Origin: Vanessa cardui
Lineage: Eukaryota > Arthropoda > Insecta > Lepidoptera > Nymphalidae
DNA: 64,000 nt
Direction: 5' to 3'
Assembly (NCBI RefSeq): GCF_905220365.1
Contig: NC_061133.1
Coordinates: 12,638,171-12,702,170, forward strand
A program made the translations under genes and the position numbers. The notes below the pieces were generated by a model that saw only the letters and a list, made by a program, of their open reading frames with translations, made no database searches and was not told the origin of the DNA. Shown one piece after another: positions 30,295 through 43,111 of this stretch; position 1 is the first letter of the stretch, and each line of letters begins with the position of its first letter.

Positions 30295-30470
30295 AATACT
30301 TAATATTATTTTGTTCCGTTTCGAAGGATTAATATGTCAGTGTTACTACAGGTATCAGGTTTCAAGGATGATTGGAATATTAATAATGTAAAGATGATAA
30401 TATGTCTCAACCAAACGTCTGTTGGCGATGGTGACCACTTACAGTACAGCCTGGATATCTGCCACGATAC
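30295..30470 (-). repeat. Dispersed repeat family B, decayed reverse copy
   Basis: Order and orientation agree with family B ('tttgttccgtttcgaagg', 'tcagtgttactacagg', 'ggcgatggtgaccacttac'), but divergence is high. Confidence 0.55.
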
Positions 30471-31973
30471 CTTAAGTAATTAAATAAAAATGTACAAACT
30501 GATAAATGCTTATAAATTTTATCCAATAACAAAATATAATTGTACAAAACAAATCACGTTTCGTGGTTCTCAAGTTCGGATATGTTTAGAAGAATGTCTT
30601 CTCATGTTTATATTATTATACGTATGAAAGGTGTACTGTCTTATCGGTCTCATATAGATTGCTTTCGAGGCTTGCCGCATGTAATTTGAAGAGGCAGATC
30701 CTGATCCATGGGATTGGACCAGGAGACCTAGGTTTCAATCCCGCATTGGGCTAATAAATATTATTAGTTTATTTATCATTCTATAAAATATTGACAATCC
30801 TTTCCTTATTCAAATAGTAGAAGAAAACACTAGACATATTTCTATCTTTATGATATAGAAATGATTTCTCACAGATCCTATAAAGCTTATAAGACGGGCA
30901 CGTCAGCTTACATACCTACGTAGTGTTTGACGTGTTTCCCCTATACGATTTTATTTGGGATCGCAGGCGCTGACTGCATCGGTATACACACTAAAACGCC
31001 AGCGGTGTCCTCTACGTCCTTTACGCTAACGTTATATCCTGCCTGTTGTTACATGCGGGCGTTGACTTAATGGGCACATTTCCTCATTCAATAATTTACA
31101 TAAAAATATTCATAAATTATATACATAAAATTTCCTTGTGATAAATCAATTGTATATTAGAGCGAACATACATACTGATGGAGACCTAATTTGTAATGTA
31201 TTTTTATAAAGACATTAGATATATTTAAAAAATAAATAAATCTAGTTTAATCTTTAAACGAACATTAAACCGGTTTTATATGATTAACAAAAGTTTATAA
31301 ACACACGCTACTAAATAGATGATGTTTGTTCTTCAAAAAAAAAAAGATAATAAGGGTCCATTGAATAAGGTTATGTGACGTATTCGGATAACCGTATAAT
31401 ATTATTTAGAGTATCTGCATTCGGTGTTCGTTTTTTTTTTAACTCGCCGTCCATCTTTGTTTTGTTACGTAACGATCAATGTTGCCACACTAAAAAATTA
31501 AATACACTAAAAAATGATTTATTTAATTTACTGGGGTCAAGAACCTCGAACACGCTTCGGACTTTTTTGCGTTTATTTATTTTTGTATTTCATCGTCTGC
31601 GTCTATCGGTTAAGTACCGGTTTGAGTTATTGAGATAGGTTGCAAAGTTCAAGGCGACTAAAACTATTATACTTCTCACTAACAACCAGTTAGTGTAGGG
31701 ACGAATTAAATATAAATTAGTATACCTTAAGTCAGTGTTTTGTTGTAATAAACTGTTTAGTTATAATAAAATAATTACTGAGAAAACATCAAGTGGTGTA
31801 ATAAAAACTATAGAGTGAGGTGCTTTACTTGAGGTTAGTGTTTCCACATGCTCAGACATAGAAAATGTTGTAAACAAGTGCGCGGTAAATTCGTATAATT
31901 AAAGTTCCACGGAATATGTTCGTTTAATGTTGATCTTATAACAATTTTATACGCTGAGAATAACAAACAAAAT

Positions 31974-34900
31974 ATGTCAGAGAAGAAAGACCAGGTCAGT
32001 AAATGTTACCTCTATTTCCGTTAGAGGTTGCTTTCTCTTCATCTAACTTTTTTTTATTAGCAAAGACTTAAATGTTTCAAGTTAAGCTTTTTTTAAAAAT
32101 AATTTATACTAGTTTTGTTTAGGTATTTTTTGTACATATTTAAAACATTGAATTAATTTTTACTTAATACAATTATGTTGAACTTAATAAAAAAAAAATA
32201 TAAGATTTTTAAAGGATTTTTTTTTACCTTTTAGTGGAGGAGAATAATATTTATTCCAAAAAAAAAAAAAAAGTTATTATTTTTGTGTAATCCCTATGTA
32301 CGCCGTTAGTTAATAATATATATTTGGATATATGCCGTTACGATATCATTAAATATTTATTTTTATTTTATTCTATTAATATTCCAGTCACGTCGACGTC
32401 GATTGATAACGGTAATTGTTTTAGTGTGGCTTAAATTGAATTCGTAACGTAAATATAACATCAAATGTGTAAAGAGCGGGCTGGACATAAAAATGATTTA
32501 ATAGGAAATTCCTATATGAAATTAAATTATACATATTTTGCTAAATTTAAATAATTAGGAAAGCTTATTCGATCCATAATCCTCACTATGGTGTTTAATT
32601 AGTAGCAGATTTAGTTTACTGCAAAAATAAAAAAGGATATTTTATTTAAAAAATGATAAATCTGTGTCCTGTTTTATTTTTATTTATAAGGTCGTACAAA
32701 ATGCCTGTTTGTTTATTTTTTACTTTAAATTTGACAGTACTAATATAAAAGTAGATATTTTTGGCTGTTTACGCAAATATAATAGCTTTTTGTCTTATAA
32801 AATTACATAATTATTAATCATCTATCCATGTAATTAATGTGCATCTATATATTTATTAATTTAAACTGGATGCTATTGTATTTCATAATAAGATTTTATT
32901 TATTTTATATATTACTCAATTCATTTATATATTTAAATTATCATTTATATTACATGATTAGATGTTTTTTGTCTTCACGGCGACGTTAAATTATATAAAT
33001 AAATCAGTACATTTTTTACCGCTATTAAATATATATCGATATGTTTTACGTATTAAGTGACATTTACGTTTCATTCCAAGACAATTTTTTTATAATGAAT
33101 ATTTAATAGAAATACATAGATTAGGAATAATGTTGACAAGAAACCTGCCCAGGCTGTAAAATTGTACTGTTAGTATCCGCACTTGTAATCAGTATACATC
33201 ATTTCAGGTTTGTGCCTGGTTTGGCTACGTCGTTAGCTCTGGTGGTGGTTGAGTTCACCACGTTCATATTTGGACTAACAATGTTCGAATCGTTTGTAAA
33301 TTTGACGTGTATCCTTTTGTGATTTTATTGTTGAATGTTTGTCTGTATTTGCACATATCACGCGCTGTTTAGTTTTGTACACACTGAATATCCTAGTACG
33401 TACTATGAATTAATATGTATGACTCAATGAGTAAGGTCTTATATATTTTGGCAGGACTGAAGTTAGTCAGTAGACAATTTTAAAGGACAACGATAGGGTA
33501 TAGTCGTCGGAACATTTTACAGGGAACACGGCCTCTAAAAGGGCTATAAATGCGAATAGAAGTAGATTATATATTATAAAAAATATACAGTTTTATTACG
33601 TAGCTAAGTTAGATTTTTTTTATTTTTGGGTTTGTTGCGTGGTTTAATGTATAAAGGCTATATCTGTACCTTCTTTGTGTTATTGTTATCTATTAGATAT
33701 ATAAAATATTAACAGCCTGTAAATCCCATAAATCTCGGCATAATGCCTATTCCCCGTTTGAGAAGATAGAATAGAATAGAATAGATGATTATGAACTTAT
33801 TGATTGTCATCATAATAATACCCGCGAAACAGAATTTATTCATAACATGTAGGATAATGCCACGATGTTTTCCTTCACCGCCGAGTACGGGATCAGTTAT
33901 AAACAAATTGGACACATGAAATCCACGTGGTGACTGCCCATGATCTTGGTTAAAATGTACTTCCAATCACTGGACCATTTGGACCAAGTAAAAATAGACA
34001 ATAGAAAAAGTACTAGACACTAATAATTCACGATGATTTAGTTGTGATTCACCAAATACACTGCATTTTTTTTTCACTAGATTTGTAGTTGATTCGACAC
34101 GTAATATGAAACGTAACTTGTATTTTGTTATGATAACGATGTACTGCTTGCATTCGCTCGCGTGTACGTTAATTACTTCCCTTGCATAGCTCTCGGTAAT
34201 TTAAAAAGGTAACTGCCTCCTTGGTCTAGAAAATTGTACTAGATTGACAGTTTGCATAAAGGTTACAAAGTTTTCCTTTCAAGATAACCTTGGTAAAAAA
34301 GGTCGAAAGACATCTATCCAGTTATGTCATTGCTGTCCCATCGGGCCTCTGAGTATGGAAATCGTACAGCTAGGTTTCCGGCCACAATTGTGTCCTAAAA
34401 TATCTCATGTAGTCATCTCTTTTTTGTAAATGGTCAACGAATGGAATATATAATACGATTATGAATGATTAATTCTGTAATGATTTTTATTAATGCGACC
34501 AAGAAACAGTCCTGTTGTATAAAATCTGTCCCTATCATCTTACCGACTTATTTGTATTGAACATTTTCGATATGTATCATGTGTCTCAGAGGCTACTTTT
34601 CTGATCTACTTTTTTATTCTAAAGCACATATTTTTTAATACACGCACAGTTTGGCTTATTTGGTTGCACCGGGGTTTACACCTTAGTACTGTATAAAATA
34701 TAATAAAAGACAATGTAAAGTCATTAAGTATAAATGTTCCACTTCTGGGCAAAAGTGTGCACTGCTGGGAAAAGGTCTTCTCTCTCTTTTGAGAAGGTTT
34801 GGAGCTTACTCCACCACTCTGCTCCAATGCGGTGGCAGATTTTCTTTCACCACGTGCCAATTTCTACTCGATGCTTTCCTTCACCATACGATGAATTATA

Positions 34901-37900
34901 AATAAAACAAAACATGAATTTAGTGGTGCTTAACGCGTAATCATCGCTTATAATTTCGTCTTGTTACCACTAACTGTTTCGTTTAATGCATGAACTAAAT
35001 CACAAACATAAATTATGCACAGGACTCGAAACCCACGATATTGACAACTGGTTTTCCCCTTGATTATCTTTTAATACTAATAAGGTCCTAAATAAAAAAA
35101 TCAGCTATCACAAGCCACGGAATCGCATCGATCATCCTGAAATTCTTCGTTCCCGACACCTTGCTTTGTGATTGGTTCTGGCCGGTCTACTTATTCTTCT
35201 CTGTGCTACCATTTGTCTTCGATATAACCACTTCAGTTATAAATCTGTGTTCTTATTTCAAAAATTCAAATAAAAGTTATTTTTTGTAATATTTTTTATT
35301 AGTTAATACCGAACGCGATCTCCGTGACTATAGTAAATTTGTTTTCAATTGTTTACGTTTTATGATAATTTTCATCGTAACGACCTTAGTTTCTAGAATA
35401 TTCGTTCAGTAAAGAATGAATGTTTTTTATATTATTATCTGTGATTCGTAAAGCGAAATCAATTTGTAACTTTAGCAGTAAACAAGAACAGTTAAATATT
35501 ACCTAAATCGTGTTCTAATGTTAGATAAGAATGATTGTCCGACTACGCAACAAATTAAGGTAATGTGTTGGACTATTTGATGTTTCCTACGTAGTAGAAA
35601 AGTAATAAAGTTTGTTCATTGGAAGTTGTGTTACATACTAAGTTAAGTGATTCGATATCAAGATTTAGAACATATTGATTTATTCTATACTTAACACAGT
35701 ATCGAAATCAGTTTAATTTTTTTATTAAACTATTTTAAAGTTTTTCTGCTTGCTTGGCAAAGACTTTGTTTTGTGTGTCCAATCATTTTCATTTCCATTT
35801 TGTCCTGTGCCAGATTCTGGGAAGGCCTTAGGCTACAGCACCCCCCATTCCAAACCATTAAAGTTCCTAAAAAAACAGTTCTGATGAGTTAAGAATTATA
35901 ACATAATGTACATATAATAATATTCTAGTAGTTTATGAAGTTTGATTTGGACCCAAATGTACGGGACCTTATATTATTGGCCGGTTTTCAAAGATAACAA
36001 AGTTTCTATGCAATCGAATAAATGGTAAAAAACGCTAACGATAGAAACAAAAAACACTTAAACTAGTATCTACATTCTACAGGTATATATTATTTACTCC
36101 TTTGTATGAAATATGCTAAGCCTTTAAAATAACTCGTTGCAGGTTGCCAATGAACAGCAACATTTGACTCAAACTCACGAATTCAAACCGGGATGGTCGT
36201 TCTATTTGGTGCTAGCCGGGGTGACAACCACCCTTGGTTCATCCTTGCCTGTGGGATTCAACATAGGAGTTGTCAATTCGCCAGCTGAGGTATGTATTCG
36301 AATTACAAATTTATTATATTTTATTTAGTTGAAGTATGATCTCATTTATTTCATGTTAATGATGCAAGATTTGTTTTATATTTTAAACGGTTTATTGATC
36401 TGTGTGAATAGAGAGCCTATTATTGTCTAGGTCACGACGTGAATCATTTTCATATGTATTTTTTTATGACATAGCTAATAGCCATCTGATGGTAAGTGAT
36501 CACCAACAAGAATTTTTTTTTTAATTTCAGATCATAAAGACCTTTTGCAACGAAAGTTTCATAAGTCGCTACGATCTGCCTTTGGATAAGACATGGCTCA
36601 ACGTGCTCTGGTCTTCCGTTGTATCGATATTTATTGTGGGAGGGTGCACAGGATCGATTCTCGGTTCCTTTTTTGCTGACAAGTTTGGGAGGTGAGTATT
36701 GATAGATTAGTTTTGTGAGTGTTTGTTTAGATTTTTCCTATCACACTATTAACATTTTTTACTACAGAATTTGTTTATTTACGACATCTTATTATACTCA
36801 TCTAAAATTCTCAGTGTTTCTTTACTGGATTGTCTGTGTATTATATACGAAAACCTTCCTTTTGAATCACTCCTATCTGTGAAAAAAACCACACCAAAAT
36901 CCGTTGCGTAATTTGAAAAATCTGAGCATATATAAGCGACTTTGTTTTATACTATGTAATGATAAACCTCAGAAATTTCAGATTTTTTTTTTCAGATTTC
37001 TTTAAATGCCAGATTCAAATTTACTTTCTTCATTTTTAGATATAAGAATATATAAACAAAGTGTTTTTTATTTGCAAAAAAATCCAGAATGATTGAGTGA
37101 GTATGCTTGTAGGTGAATACTTGTATGGCTTCTGTTGTGTAATGTTTGTATGTAATAAGTATTTATATTTTATTTAAAACTATGGATGTAGGATAAACAA
37201 TTAAAATTATGTTAATAATAATTTTGTATGAAAAGAAAATGGACGAAGGCTAAATTTATCCGCAGTACTTTCGTAAATTCAAAGTAAAGTACACTAGTGT
37301 TTGCGCAAACTGTTATAAGCCCTTGAGACTGATCCCCGTAGCTAAAATTGCGATTAAAAGGGAATATTGCACGAATTGAAGTTTCTATATGTAATGCATG
37401 TTTTTTTTACAGAAAGAATGCCATAATAATAACGAATCTCTTGGCGATTGCGGGAGCGGTTCTATTCTTATTTTGTCGCGCCGCTAACTCTGTGGAGATG
37501 CTTATACTCGGAAGATTGCTTGTCGGTCTTGCTGGTGGTGAGTTTGTAATACATTTTAACTCGCTTTTAATAAATAATAAATAAATAAATATGAGACAAC
37601 ATTACATACATTACTCTGATCCCAATGTAAGTAGCTAAAGCACTTGTGATATGGAAAATCAGAAGTAACGAAGGTATCACAGACACCCAGACCCAAGACA
37701 ACATAGAAAACTTATGGTAATCTATATCGACTCGGCCGGGAATCGAACCCGGGACCTCGAAGTGGCGTACCCATGAAAACCGGTGTACATACCACTCGAC
37801 CACGGAGGTCGTCACTTTTGTGCAAAACTAGTAGTCGCCCACGGCGTTGCTCGCGTTTTAGTGTGTTGGTTGTTATATGTCAGGCAAAAATGTAGCCTTT

Positions 37901-40900
37901 GCCCTTTTTTGGAGTTCTAGTTTGCTTCATACCAAATTTCATTAAATTTCGTTCTGTGGTTTGACGATTTTTTGCCGATGCTACATCTAAGTTGTGTCGT
38001 ACTATAATATATAATGAATGATTGATTCTGACCGATTCCTCCCCTATTATTTTTTAGATTTTTGATAAATGTATTTTCGTTTTTCGATATTTACATTTTA
38101 TATACATTTCGGCCAGGTCTGACGACGAGTATTGTGCCCATGTACTTAACGGAGCTGTCGCCGCCCAGGCTGTCGGGCGCCATGGGGGTCGCCTGTCCCC
38201 TTGGGGTTAATGCTGGAGTGCTTGTGGGACAAGTTATGGGGTTGGACTTTATATTGGGTGAATCACTTGATATTTGTATACAATTTAAAAAAAATAAAAA
38301 AATATTAATAATAATGTGTAAATCGTTATATGGCAACATTACAGCATAAGTATACAAATGTTGTCAGCATCAATATTTTTTTGATGACTTATTAAAATAA
38401 ATTTAATTTTTTTAATGGATAATTCTATATATAAGCCAACTAAATAATTAATATAATTGCTTGTATTATTTTCAGGTGGAGTCGACAACTGGCCCTATCT
38501 GTTATCCGTCTTCGCGTTGCTAGTCATAATATCATTGCCTATTCTGTTTATATTACCTGAGAGTCCGAAATACCTTTTTGTTGTCAAGAGAAACGAACCA
38601 GCGGCTATAAACGGTGAGATTAATCAATTATTATTATTAAATAAATATGTAGAAAAACAATCCAGTTATTTAGGTCCCCTGGATAAGTCTGCTTGGATTT
38701 TGGCTAAGGAAGTGTATTAAATATCTTACTGCTATTATATATATGGGCAGTCGTAACATCCTACCACCAGGTGGTCTATTTGCCAGGCAACTTACCTATG
38801 TTACAAAAATAACCTGAACGTCTTGATTTTAGCAGTTATGCTGTGTTCTAATTCTAATAATTATAATATCTAATTATAATATATATAATATCTAATTCTA
38901 ATAGTTATGCTGTGTTCTAATTATTAGATAAAATAAAATTAATGGTTCATTATACTCTAATGTTACTTTATACCTTCTATACTTTTAATAAATTGGATTT
39001 TTGAATTGAAATGTGGTTACTACTGTTAAGTACCAGGGTTAAAGTTTACCATAATTAGCCAACTTTTTTTTTGAAAATTTCTTTAGAACTGAGTCGCTTG
39101 CGGGGAGAAATTCCGAGCGTTCTCACTGAGGACTTGGAACTGTTGAGAGAGGAAGTGCACGCTGAAGCCAGCAGTAGCGGGGAGAGGTGGTCCATGTGGA
39201 GGGTCGCCCGCGAGCCCAAACTACGACTGCCCTTACTCCTCGCGTGCACCATGCAGGCTGGCCAGCAGACCAGTGGAATCAATGCGGTGAGATTTTGAAA
39301 GTTCATAGTGTATTGATTTAATTAATTCTACACCGTGCCAAATTTGTTGGCATTATTTAAATTTATCACAAATTACCAATGCTTGATATTGAATTGATGC
39401 GGTGTCACTAGTTTTGATCAATTTAATATTCTTATTATGAGTTTGAATATGGTGTGTTTATTATGGAAAAAGGGAAGGGAGAAAAAATGCGGAAGTAAAA
39501 TTAAAGTAAAGTTTTTAAGTATTAACTTCAATTGTGCATTACATAGCAGAGCTACTAGAAAATCTATGGAATACGAAAATCTAAAGTTTTTTTGTTTATA
39601 ACGTGATACGACTAACGAGGCTGCGCACGCGCAGGTGTTCTACTACTCGCAGACGATCTTCGAGCAGGCGGGGCTGTCGGCGCGGCGGGCACAGCTGGCC
39701 ACGGTGGGCTGCGGCACCGTCAACGTGTGCACGGCGCTCGCCATGCTGGCGCTGCTGCCGCGCGCCGGCAGACGCGCGCTGCTGCTCGCCTCCGCCGCCG
39801 CCGCCGCGCTGCTGCTCGCCGCGCTGGCGCTCGCGCTCGCCTACATCGTGAGAACACACCCCCCCCCACACACACACTACTACGCGTCGCATTCACACGA
39901 CCCATACAAGTAGCCCTATCGCGCACACACACACACTACTACGCTACACAACTACTACCAATAGACATAACTCCCTATCGCGCCATTACACGCTAGATTC
40001 TCGCTTCAACCCGAGAGAGCGAGTGCACATAGACATAACTCCCGATCGCGCCATTACACGCTAGAGATTGTCGCATCAACCCGAGAGAGCGAGTGCAAAT
40101 AGACATAACTCCCTATCGCGCCCCCCCCACACACACACTACTACGCGTCGCATTCGCACGACCAGTAGACATAACTCCCTATCGCGCCCCCCCACACACA
40201 CACTACTACGTGTCGCATTCGCACGACCAGTAGACATAACTCCCTATCGCGCCATTACACGCTAGAGATACTCGCTTCAACCCGAGAGAGCGAGTGCATA
40301 TAGACATAACTCCCTATCGCGCCCCCCCACACACACACTACTACGTGTCGCATTCGCACGACCAGTAGACATAACTCCCTATCGCGCCATTACACGCTAG
40401 AGATACTCGCTTCAACCCGAGAGAGCGAGTGCATATAGACATAACTCCCTATCGCGCCCCCCCACACACACACTACTACGTGTCGCATTCGCACGACCAG
40501 TAGACATAACTCCCTATCGCGCCCCCCCACACACACACTACTACGTGTCGCATTCGCACGACCAGTAGACATAACTCCCTATCGCGCCATTACACGCTAG
40601 AGATACTCGCTTCAACCCGAGAGAGCGAGTGCATATAGACATAACTCCCTATCGCGCCCCCCCACACACACACTACTACGTGTCGCATTCGCACGACCAG
40701 TAGACATAACTCCCTATCGCGCCCCCCCACACACACACTACTACGTGTCGCATTCGCACGACCAGTAGACATAACTCCCTATCGCGCCATTACACGCTAG
40801 AGATACTCGCTTCAACACGAGAGAGCGAGTGCAAATAGACATAACTCCCTATCGCGCCCCCCCACACACACTACTACGCGTCGCATTCGCACGACCAGTA

Positions 40901-43046
40901 GACATAACTCCCTATCGCGCCCCCCCCCCACACACACACTACTACGCGTCGCATTCGCACGACCAGTAGACATAACTCCCTACAACGCCCCCCCCCCCAC
41001 ACAACGCGTCGCATTCGCACGACCAGTAGACATAACTCCCTATCGCGCCCCCCCACACACACACTACTACGCGTCGCATTCGCACGACCAGTAGACATAA
41101 CTCCCTATCGCGCCCCCCCCCACACACACACTACTACGCGTCGCATTCGCACGACCAGTAGACATAACTCTCTACAACGCCCCCCCCCCACACAACGCGT
41201 CGCATTCGCACGACCAGTAGACATAACTCCCTATCGCGCCCCCCCACACACACACTACTACGCGTCGCATTCGCACGACCAGTAGACATAACTCCCTATC
41301 GCGCCCCCCCACACACACACTACTACGCGTCGCATTCGCGCGACCAGTAGACATAACTCCCTATCGCGCCCCCCACACACACACACACTACTACGCGTCG
41401 CATTCACACGACCAGTAGACATAACTCCCTATCGCGCCCCCCCACACACACTAATACGCGTCGCATTCGCACGACCAGTAGACATAACTCCCTATCGCGC
41501 CCTCCCACACACACACTACTACGCGTCGCATTCGCACCACCAGTAGACATAACTCCCTACAACGCCCCCCCCCACACAACGCGTCGCATTCGCACGACCA
41601 GTAGACATAACTCCCTATCGCGCCCCCCCACACACACACTACTACGCGTCGCATTCGCACGACCAGTAGACATAACTCCCTATCGCGCCCCCCCCCACAC
41701 ACACACTACTACGCGTCGCATTCGCACGACCAGTAGACATAAATCCCTATCGCGCCCCCCCCCCACACACACACTACTACGTGTCGCATTCGCACGACCA
41801 GTAGACATAACTCCCTATCGCGCCCCCCCACACACACTACTACGCGTCGCATTCGCACGACCAGTAGACATAAATCCCTATCGAGCCCCCCCCACACACA
41901 CACTACTACGCGTCGCATTCGCACGACCAGTAGACATAACTCCCTATCGCGCCCCCCCACACACACACTACTACGCGTCGCATTCGTACGACCAGTAGAC
42001 ATAACTCCCTAAAACGCCAACAAAGAAATTGAGAAATCGTTGGCGGTTGTTGTAAATAATATTTTTTCTTCATATAGACAAATGTCACCTTAGTCTACCC
42101 GTGACCACGAACGCTGTAAAGTGCTCGAAACGTCGGGATGTTAAAAATAATTAATATACGCGATTCAAATCCGTTATAGCTAGTTTTATTTCAAATTGAC
42201 GATTATATTAGTTCATATGATATCACAAGTCGTAACGTTTGTGTAAAGATCATTTAAAAAAAAAAAATATTGATATTTTGGAATAGCGTACTTTATTTTA
42301 ATGTGATCGGGTTTACGAATTTTGTTGATTGGACATCTAAATTGTGTCGTACTATATATAATTTACAAAATTCATCTGATACATATTTCCTTTCAGGACG
42401 CGCTGCCCTGGATGCCCTACGTGTGCACGGTGGCCGTGATACTGTACGTCCTAGTGTACGGGTTCGGTCTCGGCCCTATACCTTATTTCATTGCCTCGGG
42501 TGAGTATACAATACATCAATAGTAAAAAAAAAAATAATACTGATTAAGGCAATAAAGTTAAATTAAAGTATCATATATATTTGGAAATTAACAGATTTTT
42601 GTCAGTTATCTCTGAAATTGCAATGGGCCAAGGCAAGGTTCGGCATAAAGGCATAGATTTGGTTTTGAATGAGGTCTTCTTCAAAAGACGAGGCTACACT
42701 ATCGTGTTACCCTTACCTGTACTTTCATCACACATGCAATTTTTTTTAAATTTATGAGATTAACTTATAGGCAAATTAAGTACAACTAATCAGGTTTGTG
42801 TGTATGTGTGCGCAGAGCTATTCGAGGTGAGCACCCGCGCGGGCGGCATGGCGTGGGGCTCGCTGTGCAACTGGGGCGGGAACTTCCTCGTGGGCATGAG
42901 CTTCCCCACGCTGCGCGAATTCATGGGCGCCGGCTGCTTCCTCCTCTTCTCCGCGCTCACCGCCGCGCTCTTCTTCTTCCAGAGGTCACACACACACACA
43001 CGCACACCCACACACACACACACACACACGCACACCCACACACGCA

Positions 43047-43111
<65 letters not shown>

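Larger units (their letters stand above)
26183..31973. other. Spacer or intronic AT-rich region
   Basis: No exon could be supported on either strand. If the TMEM107-like exon is real, its remaining exons should be here. Repeats: family B reverse copies at 28648-28897 and 30295-30470, and a fragment at 29528-29575. A tRNA-like or LINE-derived scrap ('ggtttcaatcccgcattggg') lies near 30735. The 87-aa ORF at 31375-31638 looks non-coding and is probably near the 5' UTR of the transporter. Confidence 0.5.

Noticed and set aside
31375..31638. 87-aa ORF before the transporter
   Set aside because: No recognisable domain, biased composition and no splice or family support; more likely 5' UTR or spacer.
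39853..42015. Regularly spaced repeats resembling a CRISPR array
   Set aside because: The organism is an animal, units are tandem with no unique spacers, and the array lies in an intron. It is a minisatellite.
40390..42088. Series of minus-strand ORFs with identical Cys-rich peptides
   Set aside because: They are translations of the minisatellite; the exact 200-bp periodicity explains the identical peptides. No start context or splice evidence.
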